Source: Leptasterias polaris
Lineage: Eukaryota > Echinodermata > Asteroidea > Forcipulatida > Asteriidae
Length of the DNA stretch: 64,000 bases
Reading direction: 5' to 3'
Assembly: GCA_037783415.1 (NCBI GenBank)
Contig: JAZGTN010000065.1
Coordinates: 1-64,000 of the forward strand
A program made the position numbers and the translations under genes. Positions 12,688 to 23,969 of the stretch are shown piece after piece. Each line of letters opens with the position of its first letter. Within the stretch, counting starts at the first letter, position 1. The notes below the pieces were generated by a model. The model did no database searches, was not told where the DNA came from, and saw nothing but the letters and a program-made list of their open reading frames with translations.

Positions 12688-12935
12688 TGTTGTTGCTGCT
12701 GCTATTACTGCTGCTGTTGCTGTTACTGTTGCTAATGATTTTGCTGTTGTTGTTGTTGTTGTTGTTGTCGTTGATGTTGATGTTGATGTTGATGTTGATG
12801 TTGATGTTGTTATTGATGTTGATGTTGATGTTGATGTTGTTGTTACTGTTTGTTGCTGTTGTTTTTGTTTTGTTGTCGTTGTTGTTGTTGTTGCTTCTGT
12901 TGTTGCTGCTGCTGCCGCTGCCGCCGCCGCCTGTC
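12688..12935. repeat. compound trinucleotide/hexanucleotide microsatellite
   Basis: An imperfect (GTT)n array with a (GATGTT)n core at about 12771-12838 and a (TGC/CGC)n end. The long ORFs across it are only repeat translations. Confidence 0.95.
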
Positions 12936-13148
12936 TTTGTTGTTATTTCTGTTTTATTTGTTTGCCTTCACTTAAAGTCTATTGTCAACAGAGCAGTGCG
13001 TTTTCGTTTGCCACCAACCTTTCACAGATGAATGGTTTTTAAGTTTGGGCGCGCGCCGGAGCGACGTCCTTGTTGTGATGAATGTACTTAATTGTTGGGG
13101 CGGTGTTTACAATAAATGTTGATTTGACTCGTGTCGTTTGGGCCTTTG

Positions 13149-13451
13149 GTGACAATGAGCGTACCGCAGTCAAACTGTCAGTGCGTGTTAGCGTCATCGC
13201 ACACCACTGGCAAAAAGTCGATGGCATTTTACCGTCTGAGTGGTTTGATAGACCTACAGCTGCCTTTGGAACAGGCTCACGGCTCTGAAGTTTTGGACGT
13301 TATTGTACCCAAAGAAGCACAGCATTTGTTGGATACTGGTGCCGATATTGACCATTCCATTGCAACGTCACATCCCGAGTTTTTGCCAATCAAGGTTGGA
13401 AACAATATAGAAAAGTCCAATCGTAATGATACCGCGATATTGTATAAGTAG
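13149..13451 (+). CDS. short coding candidate, unknown function
   Basis: From ATG 13149 the frame stays open for about 100 codons. The first 80 look protein-like (MSVPQSNCQCVLASSHTTGK, then VLDVIVPKEAQHLLDTGADI) with balanced codon use. After the possible weak donor AAG/GTTGGA near 13392 the frame becomes AT-rich and ends at 13451. An in-frame ATG also lies at 13131. The block just upstream is CpG-rich (13045-13080), as a promoter might be. No family is recognised. It could be a first exon, a retropseudogene fragment or chance. Confidence 0.3.
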   Translation: MTMSVPQSNCQCVLASSHTTGKKSMAFYRLSGLIDLQLPLEQAHGSEVLDVIVPKEAQHLLDTGADIDHSIATSHPEFLPIKVGNNIEKSNRNDTAILYK

Positions 13452-13523
13452 CACAACGTGGGAAAGCGATATTAAGAATTGAAACGAACATAAATTAATA
13501 ATAATAATAAAAGGCATGCGTAC

Positions 13524-13714
13524 CTGAAGCACTGGACGTGTGGACAAATGGCGGGCATCGAATGTTGCCCAAAGTTTGCAAATGATGACGGGCGCTGCCA
13601 TGCTGTCCCAAGCCTACCGATGACGTAGCAGCTCTGGCAGATGACGTCATTTGGTGAGACCCAACAATGTCTGCGCTGCGACCATGAGGATGCCGGGGAA
13701 ACGAAGACTGGATC
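13524..13714 (-). CDS. candidate internal exon, minus strand
   Basis: A GC-rich 191-base block between a good acceptor (CTTCTTATCCCAG) and donor (CTTCAG then GTACGC) on the minus strand. Two frames are open across it. One reads Ser/His/Ala-rich sequence (for example SADIVGSHQMTSSARAATSS), similar in style to the large ORF at 30173-31673 on the same strand. The phase does not follow directly from that ORF's donor, so at least one further exon would be needed between them. It could instead be part of an unrelated repeat. Confidence 0.3.
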
Positions 13715-14019
13715 CTGGGATAAGAAGCTGACGTAGAATAAAAACCAAAGTTGGATTATTAATGGTAAACAAAGAGAAAAAGCTGATTTTTTTAAATCCT
13801 ACTTGAACGATAACGGCAATAAGTGATATTTTCCGAAATTCATTTAAAATGTTTTCAATCAATAAGGAAACTGAGTTAATTTGAGATTAAACATATTTTA
13901 ATTGTGTAACAAACAACAAAACACACAAAAACAATCTTCAAGCCCCCGATCCTAAAAATATTTATATAACATATAAGAATACGAAAACAAATTATTACAA
14001 TTTTGTATGATAACATTTA

Positions 14020-14662
14020 GGCCAAGTAAAATAAATAACATGTTGCTCGTCCGGACTTTTAAAAAAGTTGGTGAGGGAGGTCCTTGTTATTTGTTATTTT
14101 CAAATTTTTTGTTATTTTTTTCAAGATGGCCACCATGTCTAAGATGGCCGCCATATCGTATTTGAAGATGGTTTTATGGTTTTATGAGCATGTTCTGTTT
14201 GTCCTCAAATTCTGTTTAAAGTCACCATGTGTGTTTCTGTGTCCATTTCGATACATATTGTTATTCTTTCCAAGAGTTCTTCTTGCTTTTGCTCAAAAAT
14301 TATTCTGTGTGTGTGGCATCACGTCCTGGTGCAAAGATCTCGTTCAAAAAAGAACTGTGGCATGCAAACGTGAAGGGCAAAACGTTTCAAAGAAAATGTG
14401 GAGTTTCTCACGATTGCGTTGTGGAAATAGCATTTTTTGTAGGCCTACATGCAAGAAAGATAATGAAATTTCTCAATAAAAATGAAGGATGCATTTGAAA
14501 TAGCTCTCAATATGTAAATTGATTTCAAAGATTTATTTAAAAAAAATATATATATATTTTATTTTTTATTTTTTTAAAAATAACAAATAACAAAAAATTC
14601 GGTGCGGCCTCCAAAATCGGAGCGGGCGGGGACGAGCAACATGTTATTTATTTTACTTGGCC
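14020..14662. mobile_element. PIF/Harbinger-type non-autonomous element, TTA target duplication
   Basis: Inverted ends GGCCAAGTAAAATAAATAAC (at least 33 bp, near identical at both ends), flanked by TTA at 14017-14019 and 14663-14665. Three-bp TWA duplications and GG...CC termini are typical of Harbinger elements. It contains AAGATGGCC motifs and no transposase. A left-end copy lies at about 61176-61290. Confidence 0.8.
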
Positions 14663-14821
14663 TTATCAAAAGCAAACATCCCAACACCCCAGCAAACAAA
14701 CACGTTTGTCGTCAAGTTCGAAAGTAGAGCTCTTTATTTCGTTGAAATTTATGTTATTGTTACTAATGGGAGTAATGACAAAGGAAGTGCTTCCGTCCAT
14801 AGACAACATAAACAGACTTAA

Positions 14822-15187
14822 AGGGAACGTATATATATATAGGGCCCCCTATATATATATATTTGTTTACCGTTTAATTTCGATTTAGAAGTTTTTATGG
14901 AACCGTTTGATTTCGATTTACAAGGTGGTAGCGTTGAGATATGTCCACTTAGGAAGAATAATCCGTAATTGGACACACAACCTGAGGATCGTATGACGGT
15001 AACGTTTCTTAGATTCAAATTTTGGGGGATAAAACGTGATATCTTTTTCCATAACCACATTAGACCTACTTCGAAGTGAAATGTTTCTCAAAACGACTTA
15101 TACTATCGAAAGCTGCTGTAATTCTAACCAGTTAATTAAGCTTTTATTGCCGTTAATTTTAAGAAAGATTACCAAACGTATACACAG
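14822..15187. mobile_element. TTAA MITE (family B)
   Basis: The left TTAA (14818) is followed by AGGGAACGTATATATATA; the right end reads ATTACCAAACGTATACA. The interior (AGGAAGAATAATCCGTAATT; TTTCTTAGATTCAAATTTTG) matches copies at 19235 and 37210. Confidence 0.7.
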
Positions 15188-16570
15188 GTGAAACAAAAAA
15201 CTGGCAATAAAAAGGTTACTTCAAATAATGACGGATGTTTAGTATAAATGTTAACCTTTTCAGCTCCTTTGTATTGAATTTGGTTTCCCAAAACTCAAAG
15301 GAAGCTATAAATACAACGAGCCAAAGGTTGCACAGCTTACGCAGCTTTGTGTTAAATAGCGGACTATGGTTCCACTGGATTTATTAATATTATATTATTA
15401 TGACGTGAATGATTTGGCGCGCCACCCACGGCCGCCAAAGGACATTTCCTGTCATAGTCAATCCGGGGAAAACCCGGGGATCCCCAAGCGGGTCAAGCGG
15501 TGCGTGGGCGTTGCGTGACCCTCTCGTTCGTGCCGGCTTTTAATGTCACTCTCGTCCCAACGCCGAATGGTGTGAATGGGCGGCTTGTTGAATTAAAAGA
15601 TTGTGTCTAGATATTAACGTTCGCCTGAATTGCTTTTGTGTGTTTCATAATCGAAAAATATTTTGAAAAGATTGTGTAAATATCATCAAACACAACGAGA
15701 GGTAATTTTCCACAGCGCATGCTGTACACTTACAAGGGCAATGTTCATACCATAGCACGGATACACATTATTTTGTTTGAAGTGCGCTGCTTTTATGCGG
15801 ATTTCGCTGATGATCACTAGGCTATGGGAATATCTTGGAATACATTTTGTTGTAAACCACTGACGCAAATAATATTAAAAATCGTCTCCTGACGATGACC
15901 AGAGCAGGCTAGTCGAGAGACCAATCAAGAACTCACTCCGCGGTAGTGAAGTTAACGAGAAGTCCCCTCGATCTAAATACGAAAGTAGTCCCGGCCGATT
16001 TCCACAGATAATAGTTAATAAGTAGGACAGTTCTTTTCAGTGCAGTCTCCCAAATTCCAAAATCTACTCGAGGCAGTAGAATAAAAAGGACGATAAGTTC
16101 GCAAAGAACCAAATCTACTCAGCAAAGTAGATGTAAACACATGGTGTTTTTGCAAACTGAACTCACCACGCAATTCCTAAAAACCCACGTACAAACAATA
16201 ATAATTATACAGACAAAACAATTACCTGACGTCTTTCACGGATTAACTTTCAAAAAGTGCATTTATTCTGAAATGTTGCTCATTTTAAAGTACACGCGTG
16301 TACTTTAGACATAATAGGAAGGATGATTTCCGATTCGATCATTTTCACGGAGGCAGCCGAGCTTGTGCAGTGCACAGTGCAAGACAAGGAGTGTGTGTGG
16401 GCGGTTGAACGGGGTTTGCCCCACTGGGGACGGGGACACACATGCACGGCGTGTACCCTTATAATAAGCGTGGGCAGTGGCAGTTTGGACAGCAAAAGAC
16501 ACGCGTACATACTTTACATTATAATGGAAGTGCTTACAATATTACATCGGTACCTTATCAAATTTGGGAG
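15188..16570. other. non-coding with a CpG-rich patch
   Basis: 15415-15570 is strongly GC- and CpG-rich (ACCCACGGCCGCC, AACCCGGGGATCCCC). Minus frames stay open for up to about 43 codons, but no splice signals or family are recognised. It may be a regulatory or transposon end. The rest, including 16320-16510, has no supported gene. Confidence 0.35.
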
Positions 16571-16572
16571 AT

Positions 16573-16591
16573 TGTTGTTGTTGTTGTTGTT

Positions 16592-16647
<56 letters not shown>

Positions 16648-16701
16648 TGTTGTTGTTGTTGTTGTTGTTGTTGCTGTTGTTGTTGCTGTTGTTGTTGTTG
16701 C

Positions 16702-16741
<40 letters not shown>

Positions 16742-16759
16742 GCTGCTGTTGTTGTTGTT
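16573..16759. repeat. (GTT)n/(GTC)n trinucleotide array
   Basis: About 187 bp: a TTG run, then about 18 TCG units, then a long TTG run with scattered TGC interruptions. All six frames are repeat-open; no gene is implied. Confidence 0.95.
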
Positions 16760-17145
16760 AAATAAGCTCTAGTATCAGAAGTTCGAGGTTTTTGGAAAGA
16801 TGGGAAACAGTGAGTCTTCCACCAAAATTTGGATTGTAAACCAATCACTAATATTTGTGTAGACATTTTTGTTGTTGATTTGTTGTGTTTTGTAGGCAGT
16901 TTGCAAGCTTCCAATTTTGCATTGAAAACATAACTTTTCGTCATAGCATGTTAACTTGTGGTTTGTTATTTGATATCTGATATAAAAAGTCGCATCCCCT
17001 TATGGTGATCCCCTGGCTGCCGCTTCCCAGGTTGTATCGTATACTTGGGTGTGATCCTTGGCTACACGGCAGTTTACAGTTGAATGGCTTCTGACTGGCA
17101 CCCACCGAACAAGGATATTGACAAAATAGGGAGACTGCCATCATA

Positions 17146-17225
17146 GGGCTAGATAACTCAGTTGGTAGAGCGCCGGCACGTCAATCCGGAGGTCGTTGGT
17201 TCAAATCCCGCTCTAGTCAATTTTT
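17146..17225 (+). mobile_element. tRNA-like SINE head
   Basis: GGCTAGA pairs with TCTAGTC as an acceptor stem. The A box is TAACTCAGTTGGTAGAGC and the B box GGTTCAAATCCC. Base 33 and parts of the T stem deviate from a working tRNA. The same 3' half recurs at 21421-21460 (GGAGGTCGTTGATTCAAATC), so it is an interspersed SINE and not a unique tRNA gene. Confidence 0.65.
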
Positions 17226-17332
17226 CCTTGTTCAACCCAAAATCATTTAAAATTTACCCAGTCAGTTCCCTTGTGGTTTGTTATTTGACATGTTAATTTA
17301 TGTTAGATTTTCCTCTTCTTGGAATTGTATTT

Positions 17333-17700
17333 TGTATTGTATTTGTATTTGTATTTGTATTTGTATTTATTGTCCAAACCAACAGCGGACGAGCCGCCAA
17401 TTACAGGAAAGGGAAAATATAAAATCTTGAAATATAAATAACTTAAATTTGAAAATAGAAATTAAATTTTTTTTAAACTAGAACAAATAATATTTTTTTT
17501 TTTAAACACATACATACATACGTACAAAAAAAAGAAAAAGAAAGAAAAAGAACAAAAAAAGAACAACAATATGAAAACAGATACATGTAAATATAAATAT
17601 AATATAAATAATAATAATATAATTAATGCCCAGATACATAAAGTAATTTATATATAAATAAATAAATAAACGAATCAACAAATAATAATAATAATGACAT
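17333..17700. repeat. (TTTGTA)n and A/T-rich retroelement-like tail
   Basis: About six TGTATT units are followed by AT-rich sequence with ATAAATAA runs. A similar A/T-rich stretch occurs at 58560-58900. It may be a LINE 3' end in reverse, but no coding part remains. Confidence 0.5.
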
Positions 17701-17728
17701 CATCAGATACTGGTACTAAATGAAGTGG

Positions 17729-18092
17729 AGTGTCGTGGCCGAGTGGTTAAGAGCACCGAACTCAAGCTCATGTGTTTCTATTCAGCAGAGTGTGGGTTCG
17801 AGTCCCGGTCGTGACACTTGTGTCCCTGAGCAAGACACTTAACTATAATTGCTTCTCTCCACCCAGGGGTAAAATGGGTACCTGTGAGGGCAGAGATGGT
17901 TCTTGTGATTGATTTAGCTTAGTAGCGCATATATTGCAGCACAGGCTGTATACTCCCCAGGGAGCTGAGATGGTTTAAGGAATGAAATAAATGGCCCAGT
18001 GACCAGGGGTAATAATGTTAAGAAGCGCTTTGAGACGCCCTTGGGTGTGATAAAGCGCGATATAAATCCATATTATTATTATTATTATTACT
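17729..18092 (+). mobile_element. full-length tRNA-derived SINE
   Basis: A tRNA-Leu/Ser-like head (TGGCCGAGTGGTTAAGAGCA; B box GTGGGTTCGAGTCCCGGT) is followed by a body (AGCAAGACACTTAACTATAA; GGGTACCTGTGAGGGCAGAG; AAGCGCTTTGAGACGCC) and an (ATT)n tail. It is the best-preserved copy in the window. Others or fragments are at 1268, 11838, 27000, 28680, 40300 and 49005. Confidence 0.9.
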
Positions 18093-18590
18093 AGCTTGCT
18101 AAAGCACGTGAAATCTGATTACTGAATGAGTTGAGTGAAGGTGCCCCAAAAACATCACAAGTTTCATGGAACCCGTTGTAGGTGGATGAAATCCTGGATA
18201 TAAATCCACGTTTTGTCACCTCAACGCGATTCCATGTCTGTTGATTATGTCTGTTGATTATGAGAAATGGTTCTGTCGTGCAAGTGTTTAATTTTCAAGG
18301 ATGTGATGTTTCAGACCTTTATCTGAATTCAGACTTTTGAAAGTCTGCCTGGAAAACAAACAATGTTGTATTTTTCTCTTTGGTCTACTTCTCTAGCACT
18401 GAGGACACTGTTCCCAATAATTCATTGGCGTCTATATAACTCCAGGTGTTACCAAAAGGTGGAAATGGCATCAATGTACCTCCTAAGATCTCGATCCCAG
18501 TTTCAGACTTTTTTTAGTCAGCAATGACTCTCATCTCTGAGTTTTTCGAACACGTTAAGGGGCTCTTGTTATCCCATGGTATAGGGTCCA

Positions 18591-18880
18591 ATTTTATAGA
18601 GCATGCTTATAGCATAAAATATTGCTTAATAATTTGCTGCTAACTAAATCTTAGAAGGATACCAGTCACAGTTGGTATAAAGATAATGATAATGGGCATT
18701 TTGTAGCATGTGCCATGTCTGTCAGAAGGACACTCCTGGCGCATAGAAAAAGGAACACTGCTAAACGGTACTTACAGCTAAGATTGAACAAGTATATATG
18801 TGAGATTGTATTTTGGTTGGTAACACCGTATTCTGGTAAGCATAATTTTGTTTCTGCAGAAGCAGCTCTATGATATTAAG
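18591..18880. mobile_element. foldback MITE (GGGCCCAATTTCATAGAGCT family), diverged
   Basis: GGGTCCAATTTTATAGAGCA at the left and AAGCAGCTCTATGATATTAA at the right are inverted. Compared with 41747-41939 it carries about 80 extra bases near 18690-18770. Confidence 0.6.
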
Positions 18881-19234
18881 TCATGTCCTATTTTTGTTAT
18901 CCCGGTTTTCCTAAACAATGCGTCAATTTCTTTCTGGAGTGAGTTCCGTGACAAAGCCTGTTGACCTTTCTTTATTATTGCACGGGAAATAAATAATTAA
19001 TAACAACATCGAGTAGACGGGAAAGCTTTAGCAAGCGAGGATCTCTGGGGGTGGGGTGGGGTGGGGGCGCTCATGCAAAACCCAGCCCGCCCCCACTTGC
19101 TGATCGACTTCGTCACGACCTGACAAGCCCGGGTAGTCGGCGGTCTAGTACACACCGGCTTTAACCCCTTCTAGAGCCAACTGCAGACCCCGCCCCTTCC
19201 CTTGAAAAAGTACAACCGTGCACTACAATGTTAA

Positions 19235-19629
19235 AATGTCTGTATACGTTTGGTAATGACTCTGAAAATGAATGGCATAAAAACTTACTTGGTAATAAAG
19301 AAGTACAGCAGCTTTGGATAGTATTTTGGATAGTAATGCATTTTGAGAACATTTTCTCTTCGTAGTACTACGGTTATGGAAAAATATATCACTTTTTACC
19401 CCCAAAAATTTGAATCTAAGAAGCGTTACGGCCGTAACGCTTCTCAGATTGTGTATTCCTGTAGGGATTATTCTTCCTGTGTGGAAATATTCGCTCCGGT
19501 TTTTCGGTGATATCTCAAAAACGCGACCACCTTATGAAGTGAAATTTTCACAGGTTAGTTTTATTGTATATACCTACATTAGGATTAACACAATCAGTAG
19601 GCTCCAATTACCAAACGTATACAGCACCT
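19235..19629. mobile_element. TTAA MITE (family B)
   Basis: TTAA at 19231 and 19630 flank inverted ends with ATACGTTTGGTAATGAC and TTACCAAACGTATACAG. A perfect 24-base inner palindrome around GCGTTACGGCCGTAACGC lies at about 19420-19445. Confidence 0.7.
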
Positions 19630-19662
19630 TTAAACACTTTTCGGTGCAATTTTCACGTGTAT

Positions 19663-19790
19663 AGACCGTGCAAGTCTCGCGCTATTTCGAACATTTTTTG
19701 GACCACTTTGGTCCCACGTACATTCCGCTTAACGCGAGAAGGAAACAAGCTCGCAATGCTCGATTGCGCGCGAGACTTGCACAGTCTATT
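19663..19790. mobile_element. short internally deleted member of family C
   Basis: It keeps both ends of the family at 23244 (TAGACCGTGCAAGTCTCGCG and its inverse) but only about 128 bp in total. Confidence 0.7.
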
Positions 19791-20158
19791 GACCCCTTCT
19801 TGCACAGACCTCTCACATGCAGCTACTAATACCGTTTGCCCATTGTTTGCCATTTTCGGAATCAAAGTTTATGTTTTACTGCACGCCGTTTTATCGTGTA
19901 TGTACTATGCATGGCGTTGACACACACACCCAGCCCCGTTCCCATGTGTATGATCTCGCCGCGCCATTCTTTCCCCCATAATGCCTTGCTCATTACGAGA
20001 GGTATCGATACGGCGCGCTGCCCCTTGGTAGCGAGGCTGAGCCACGCCCACTTCACACAATCTGGCTCCACTGAACCAGAAACCCATAAGGAGTTGCATT
20101 GAGCTATAGTTTTTCTTTGATGAGCAAAACAATGTAACAATTGGACTTGGCTGTTATA

Positions 20159-20596
20159 CATAGTCGTGTTTCAAAGATTATCAATGTTCTTAAAAGACTA
20201 TTATATAGACCATGTGACCTGTGACATCACATGTTTACAAAAGAGCCACAGATCCTGAACTTCCTGCAGACACAGTTTGTACGCAGCTCAATGGAAAAAA
20301 ACAATAAATCTGATGTTTTATGGAGATTGCACTGTCTGATTTTTCTCAACTTTGGATATGAAGAAAGGGGGGACATCTCAAAAGCTGTACAGCAGTTGCT
20401 TTTGTAACTCTGGATTTATGTGAAGCTTATGACAAAAATTTGAAAATTTTCCAATATGGCCAGTGTAGTATCTTGCCTGTCAGGAAATGCATTAGAATGT
20501 ACAAGGTCACTATTTCTGTAAACAAAATTAATGTAACATGGTCTATACATAGTCGTTCTTCAAAGACTATCAACGTTCTTTAAAGACTATTGTATA
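20159..20596. mobile_element. MITE between two 49 bp direct repeats
   Basis: The MITE spans 20204-20547 (ends TATAGACCATGTGACC and ACATGGTCTATA). The 49 bp on its left (CATAGTCGTGTTTCAAAGAT) recur immediately on its right (CATAGTCGTTCTTCAAAGAC) with a few differences. Confidence 0.75.
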
Positions 20597-23047
20597 GTTC
20601 TTCTCAGAATTGAAAGTTTCTGTCATGATGAACAACCTTCTTTTGACCTGTGGGTGAGGGCGCCCTTCCTATATGACGTCATGTGCACAAGGTATATTGT
20701 TTGGTGACGTCAAGTGAACTGGGTCACGAGACTTGTAGCCCCAATTACCATGCCACTTTCCAGAGGAAACTCAGCACAACAAGACCTCTTGAAAAGTTGA
20801 CATCATTTCAAAAAATTATAAATAAACAAATAAGTTTAACAAACTCCGTGTTTAAATCAGAATGGTGTAATGTTCCCCGGAATAGTCCCTTATCTCAGGT
20901 ATACACAAGTAGTTAACCTTTGGACCAAGCCTGTGCGTACTTTAGAGTCATTTCATTCAGTCTTACTTTTTATTTGCTTAAATAAATATTTGCAATTAGA
21001 TAACACACCCATAAGTCCCTTAACAGGAATATGCTACCAATTTCCCCGTATTTTATGATATTTTTGGTCTTCAAATAAGGATTCAGATTATTTGTGTATT
21101 TGTTATACCCTTATGCCCACTCCAAACTGCAGCATACACCAGACTTGTTTTGGTGGTAAAATGGGGATATTTGTTCACCAAAGTTCATGTATTTCTTAGT
21201 TTCCTCCATATTGTTTTGAAACCGAGGCTGGAAGGCTCAGCCGTCAGTAGCCCGTTATAAAGCCTCCGACAAAATAAATCAATAATGTGCCATAGAGCAA
21301 ATTCGGGTCTAAACTTGGTATTTAAATCACGCATGCGTGGTCTGTGTTTCACTGAAACGCATCTAGTCGATTGATTCATCAATGACAACAAGGTGATAAC
21401 GTAGTGAACCAAAAATAAATTAGGGCGGAGGTCGTTGATTCAAATCCTGCTCTAGTAATTTTTTCTTTGTTCAATCTCAAATAAAAAATATATAAATATA
21501 TAAATAATGCCCCCCCCCCCCCGCCCCCAATTCATAGCATAAATTGCAAATAAATGATAACTTACGATATAAACAAAACTAACAAGGCAAGAGAAAAAAC
21601 ACAAAAGAACCACACACAAAAAACCGACAAAAGGAAAACACAAGGAAATATAAATTGGACAACATTAACCAGGGAGTAAGTAACAAACAAGACAAAGGAT
21701 GGGCTGCATGGGAGATCGACAAAAGTACAATAAAACAACAAAGGGGTGTGTCACTCCAACCCCAACAACAGACACATACACATAGAACAACGAACAGACG
21801 AGCACCAGAAACAAACAGACACAAGGGATTCATGGACAAAGCAAATTCAGTTTAAGTTCAAACATGAATGAAAGTTGATATCTGTAACCTTCGGAATGTT
21901 CATTTTTTGGCGATCTGCCGATTATAAAGAATATGATCCTGTGATTTTGTGATATGAAGTTTTATTTACTGCAAAGAATACACAAGGGCGCTGCGACGAG
22001 TCCGTGGTAGCGAGTTGGGGAGTTCCCCCCCCCCCCCCCCCCCCCCCCCCCGTTGTCGTACGGTGACATTCAATCTTCCCTCGCTATATGAACATTTCCT
22101 TTTATGACTAATGTTAACTTTGGTTAAAGGAACGGACAGCATCGTGATTGGAGAGGAGAACGATTTGTCCAATTGTTGCCCTCCATGAAAGTTTACATGA
22201 AACGTCGAATAATTGATGTGGTCCTCACGTAAACCAAGGCACTTTACAACATTCTCTGTTCATGGCGTACCGTTGAGTCTTTCCTTCCATGCTTATTCCT
22301 CAAACTATCACGAATCCACGGGAAGGACACAACTAGTGGGTTCGTCGGATAGATGTGCACGTTCAAAATAACTGCATTATTTCGATCTGTCAAATCGAAA
22401 TAAGAAATCGGGTGCTGGGGCACATTGTTGGATTCTCTACACAAGACTTTCGAATGCAGTAATTTTGCGAAAACAAGACTTTCTAAACAGCCGTTTTGTT
22501 TTTCGAAAACAGTATTTGTTTCGAAAACATTACCTGCTGATAAATGTGTTTCGACATTTGTTATTCCCAAACCAAGACGTTATTCCTTTAAGTTAACAAT
22601 TTGTTGATTGCAATGAAATTGGCGATTAACCAAACACGTTATTTCCTAAATGGTACCGGTTCCCTCTCCTTTTCATTTGAACTTTCAAATGGTGTCGAAG
22701 TTCTTGTTAATTAGAACTGGACTATTTCCAGACAAATAACAGTAACCACGAATTGGGTAAAAATGAGACAATAAGGATGATATTTTGTTACCGCAAATCT
22801 TAGAATAATAAACTTTTGATCTATAAAGTACGGTTTGCGGTAAACCGCTATGTAAAACTATATGCATTATCGTTAGTGGTTCGGAAAATAAACAGTAGTT
22901 CAAGAACTGGACGTTTCGTTCATTATGCTATGATCTTCAGCGAGATTCAGTTGTTCTGAACATGATCAGAATGCAGAGGTTGGCATGTCGATAAGTTAAA
23001 CTATCTTTCTGTTCAAAACCACATCATCATTGAAACTTCATATCACA
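20597..23047. other. non-coding stretch with homopolymers
   Basis: No gene is supported. It holds a SINE 3' fragment (21421-21460), poly-C runs at 21509-21528 and 22025-22051, and otherwise unrecognised sequence. The ORFs here are low-complexity or shadow frames. Confidence 0.5.
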
Positions 23048-23243
23048 ATAGACCCCTTGCATATGACATCACACGCTAAAAAAGCGCCCTCACTGAGGCC
23101 AAAAAGCGCCCTCACTGAGGCCAAAAAGCGCCCTCACTGAGGTCAAAGGAGGCAGATGATTGGACGATAGGTGTTCTTTGTGCGTAAAATAGTGTGCGTG
23201 ACCTCAGGGTCCATTTAGCGTTCCGCGTTATGCAAGGGGTCTA
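23048..23243. mobile_element. MITE (ATAGACCCCTTGCAT family D) with triple inner repeat
   Basis: Ends ATAGACCCCTTGCATATGAC and TTATGCAAGGGGTCTAT are inverted. AAAAAGCGCCCTCACTGAGG is repeated three times in tandem near the left end. Confidence 0.8.
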
Positions 23244-23969
23244 TAGACTGTGCAAGTCTCGCGCGTATCGGAACGAGAAAACACGTCAAGCAAAGAACAT
23301 ATATTTCTCTGAAATCAAATAATTGTTTTTAAATTAGATCTATGACAAAATTTGAACAACAAAAATACTCATTACAATCTGTATAAAATTAGTTTTAGCT
23401 TTCATAATTAACACACACATCATGTGTTAGTTTTTGTCGAAACAGACTGAAAACTCTGGGACAAGGATGCTTATTTGATCTAAACTTTTTAGGAAACCCT
23501 TTTGTAAATCCACGCCTGAGTACGTGCAACCACTAAAAGCAGGTTTAAACGCAGACGCGCGATGATCGCACCTGCGTAGAATTAACGCGTGACGCAGTTT
23601 GAAGAGGACGCTGACGCAATGAAAAGGCTTTAGCGTCTGACAATTACAGCGTCTGGTGATTATCATCGCGCGACCAAAACAAATTTGGTGATCGGAGGTG
23701 GGCACAAATTCTAAATTTTTTGCAAGTAACCGGAAGCAGAGGTCAAGTTTAATTCTTGGGTTTTCTTCGTTGTATCGTTGAATTGATTTTACTTTCAAAT
23801 TATTTATCACTTAGTAGTACATTCCCAACAGCATATTTAATTTTCATAGTCATAAAGTACGTTAAACTAAAATAATAGACGAAACAAAATCTTGCCAACG
23901 TAAAACTCCATATGGTTGGGACCACAATGGTCCCGGAAGTTCGATTACGCGCGAGACTTGCACAGTCTA
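23244..23969 (-). mobile_element. family C DNA transposon, copy 1
   Basis: 726 bp with inverted ends TAGACTGTGCAAGTCTCGCG. A 127-codon minus ORF (23427-23810) matches part of the frame at 42418-42612 but has no known domain, so it is probably non-autonomous. It abuts copy 2 with no spacer. Confidence 0.8.

Noticed and set aside
12668..13042. Long poly-Val/poly-Leu/poly-Asp ORFs
   Set aside because: Direct translations of a GTT/GATGTT microsatellite; no flanking coding sequence.
14084..14479. 131-codon Phe/Cys-rich ORF
   Set aside because: It lies wholly inside a non-autonomous Harbinger-type element and shows no transposase motifs.
16323..16944. ORFs rich in Ser, Leu, Val, Cys or Thr on both strands
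   Set aside because: All come from the (GTT)n/(GTC)n array; every frame is open.
17146..17220. Functional tRNA gene
   Set aside because: The acceptor stem pairs, but base 33, anticodon and T stem are off-consensus and related fragments recur, so it is SINE-derived.
19862..20161. Overlapping ORFs of 75-118 codons on both strands
   Set aside because: They run through MITE ends and unrelated sequence; no splice structure or family.
23427..23810. 127-codon ORF shared by family C transposon copies
   Set aside because: Only part of the frame is kept at 42418-42612, with frameshifts; no domain. Kept as a property of the element, not a gene.
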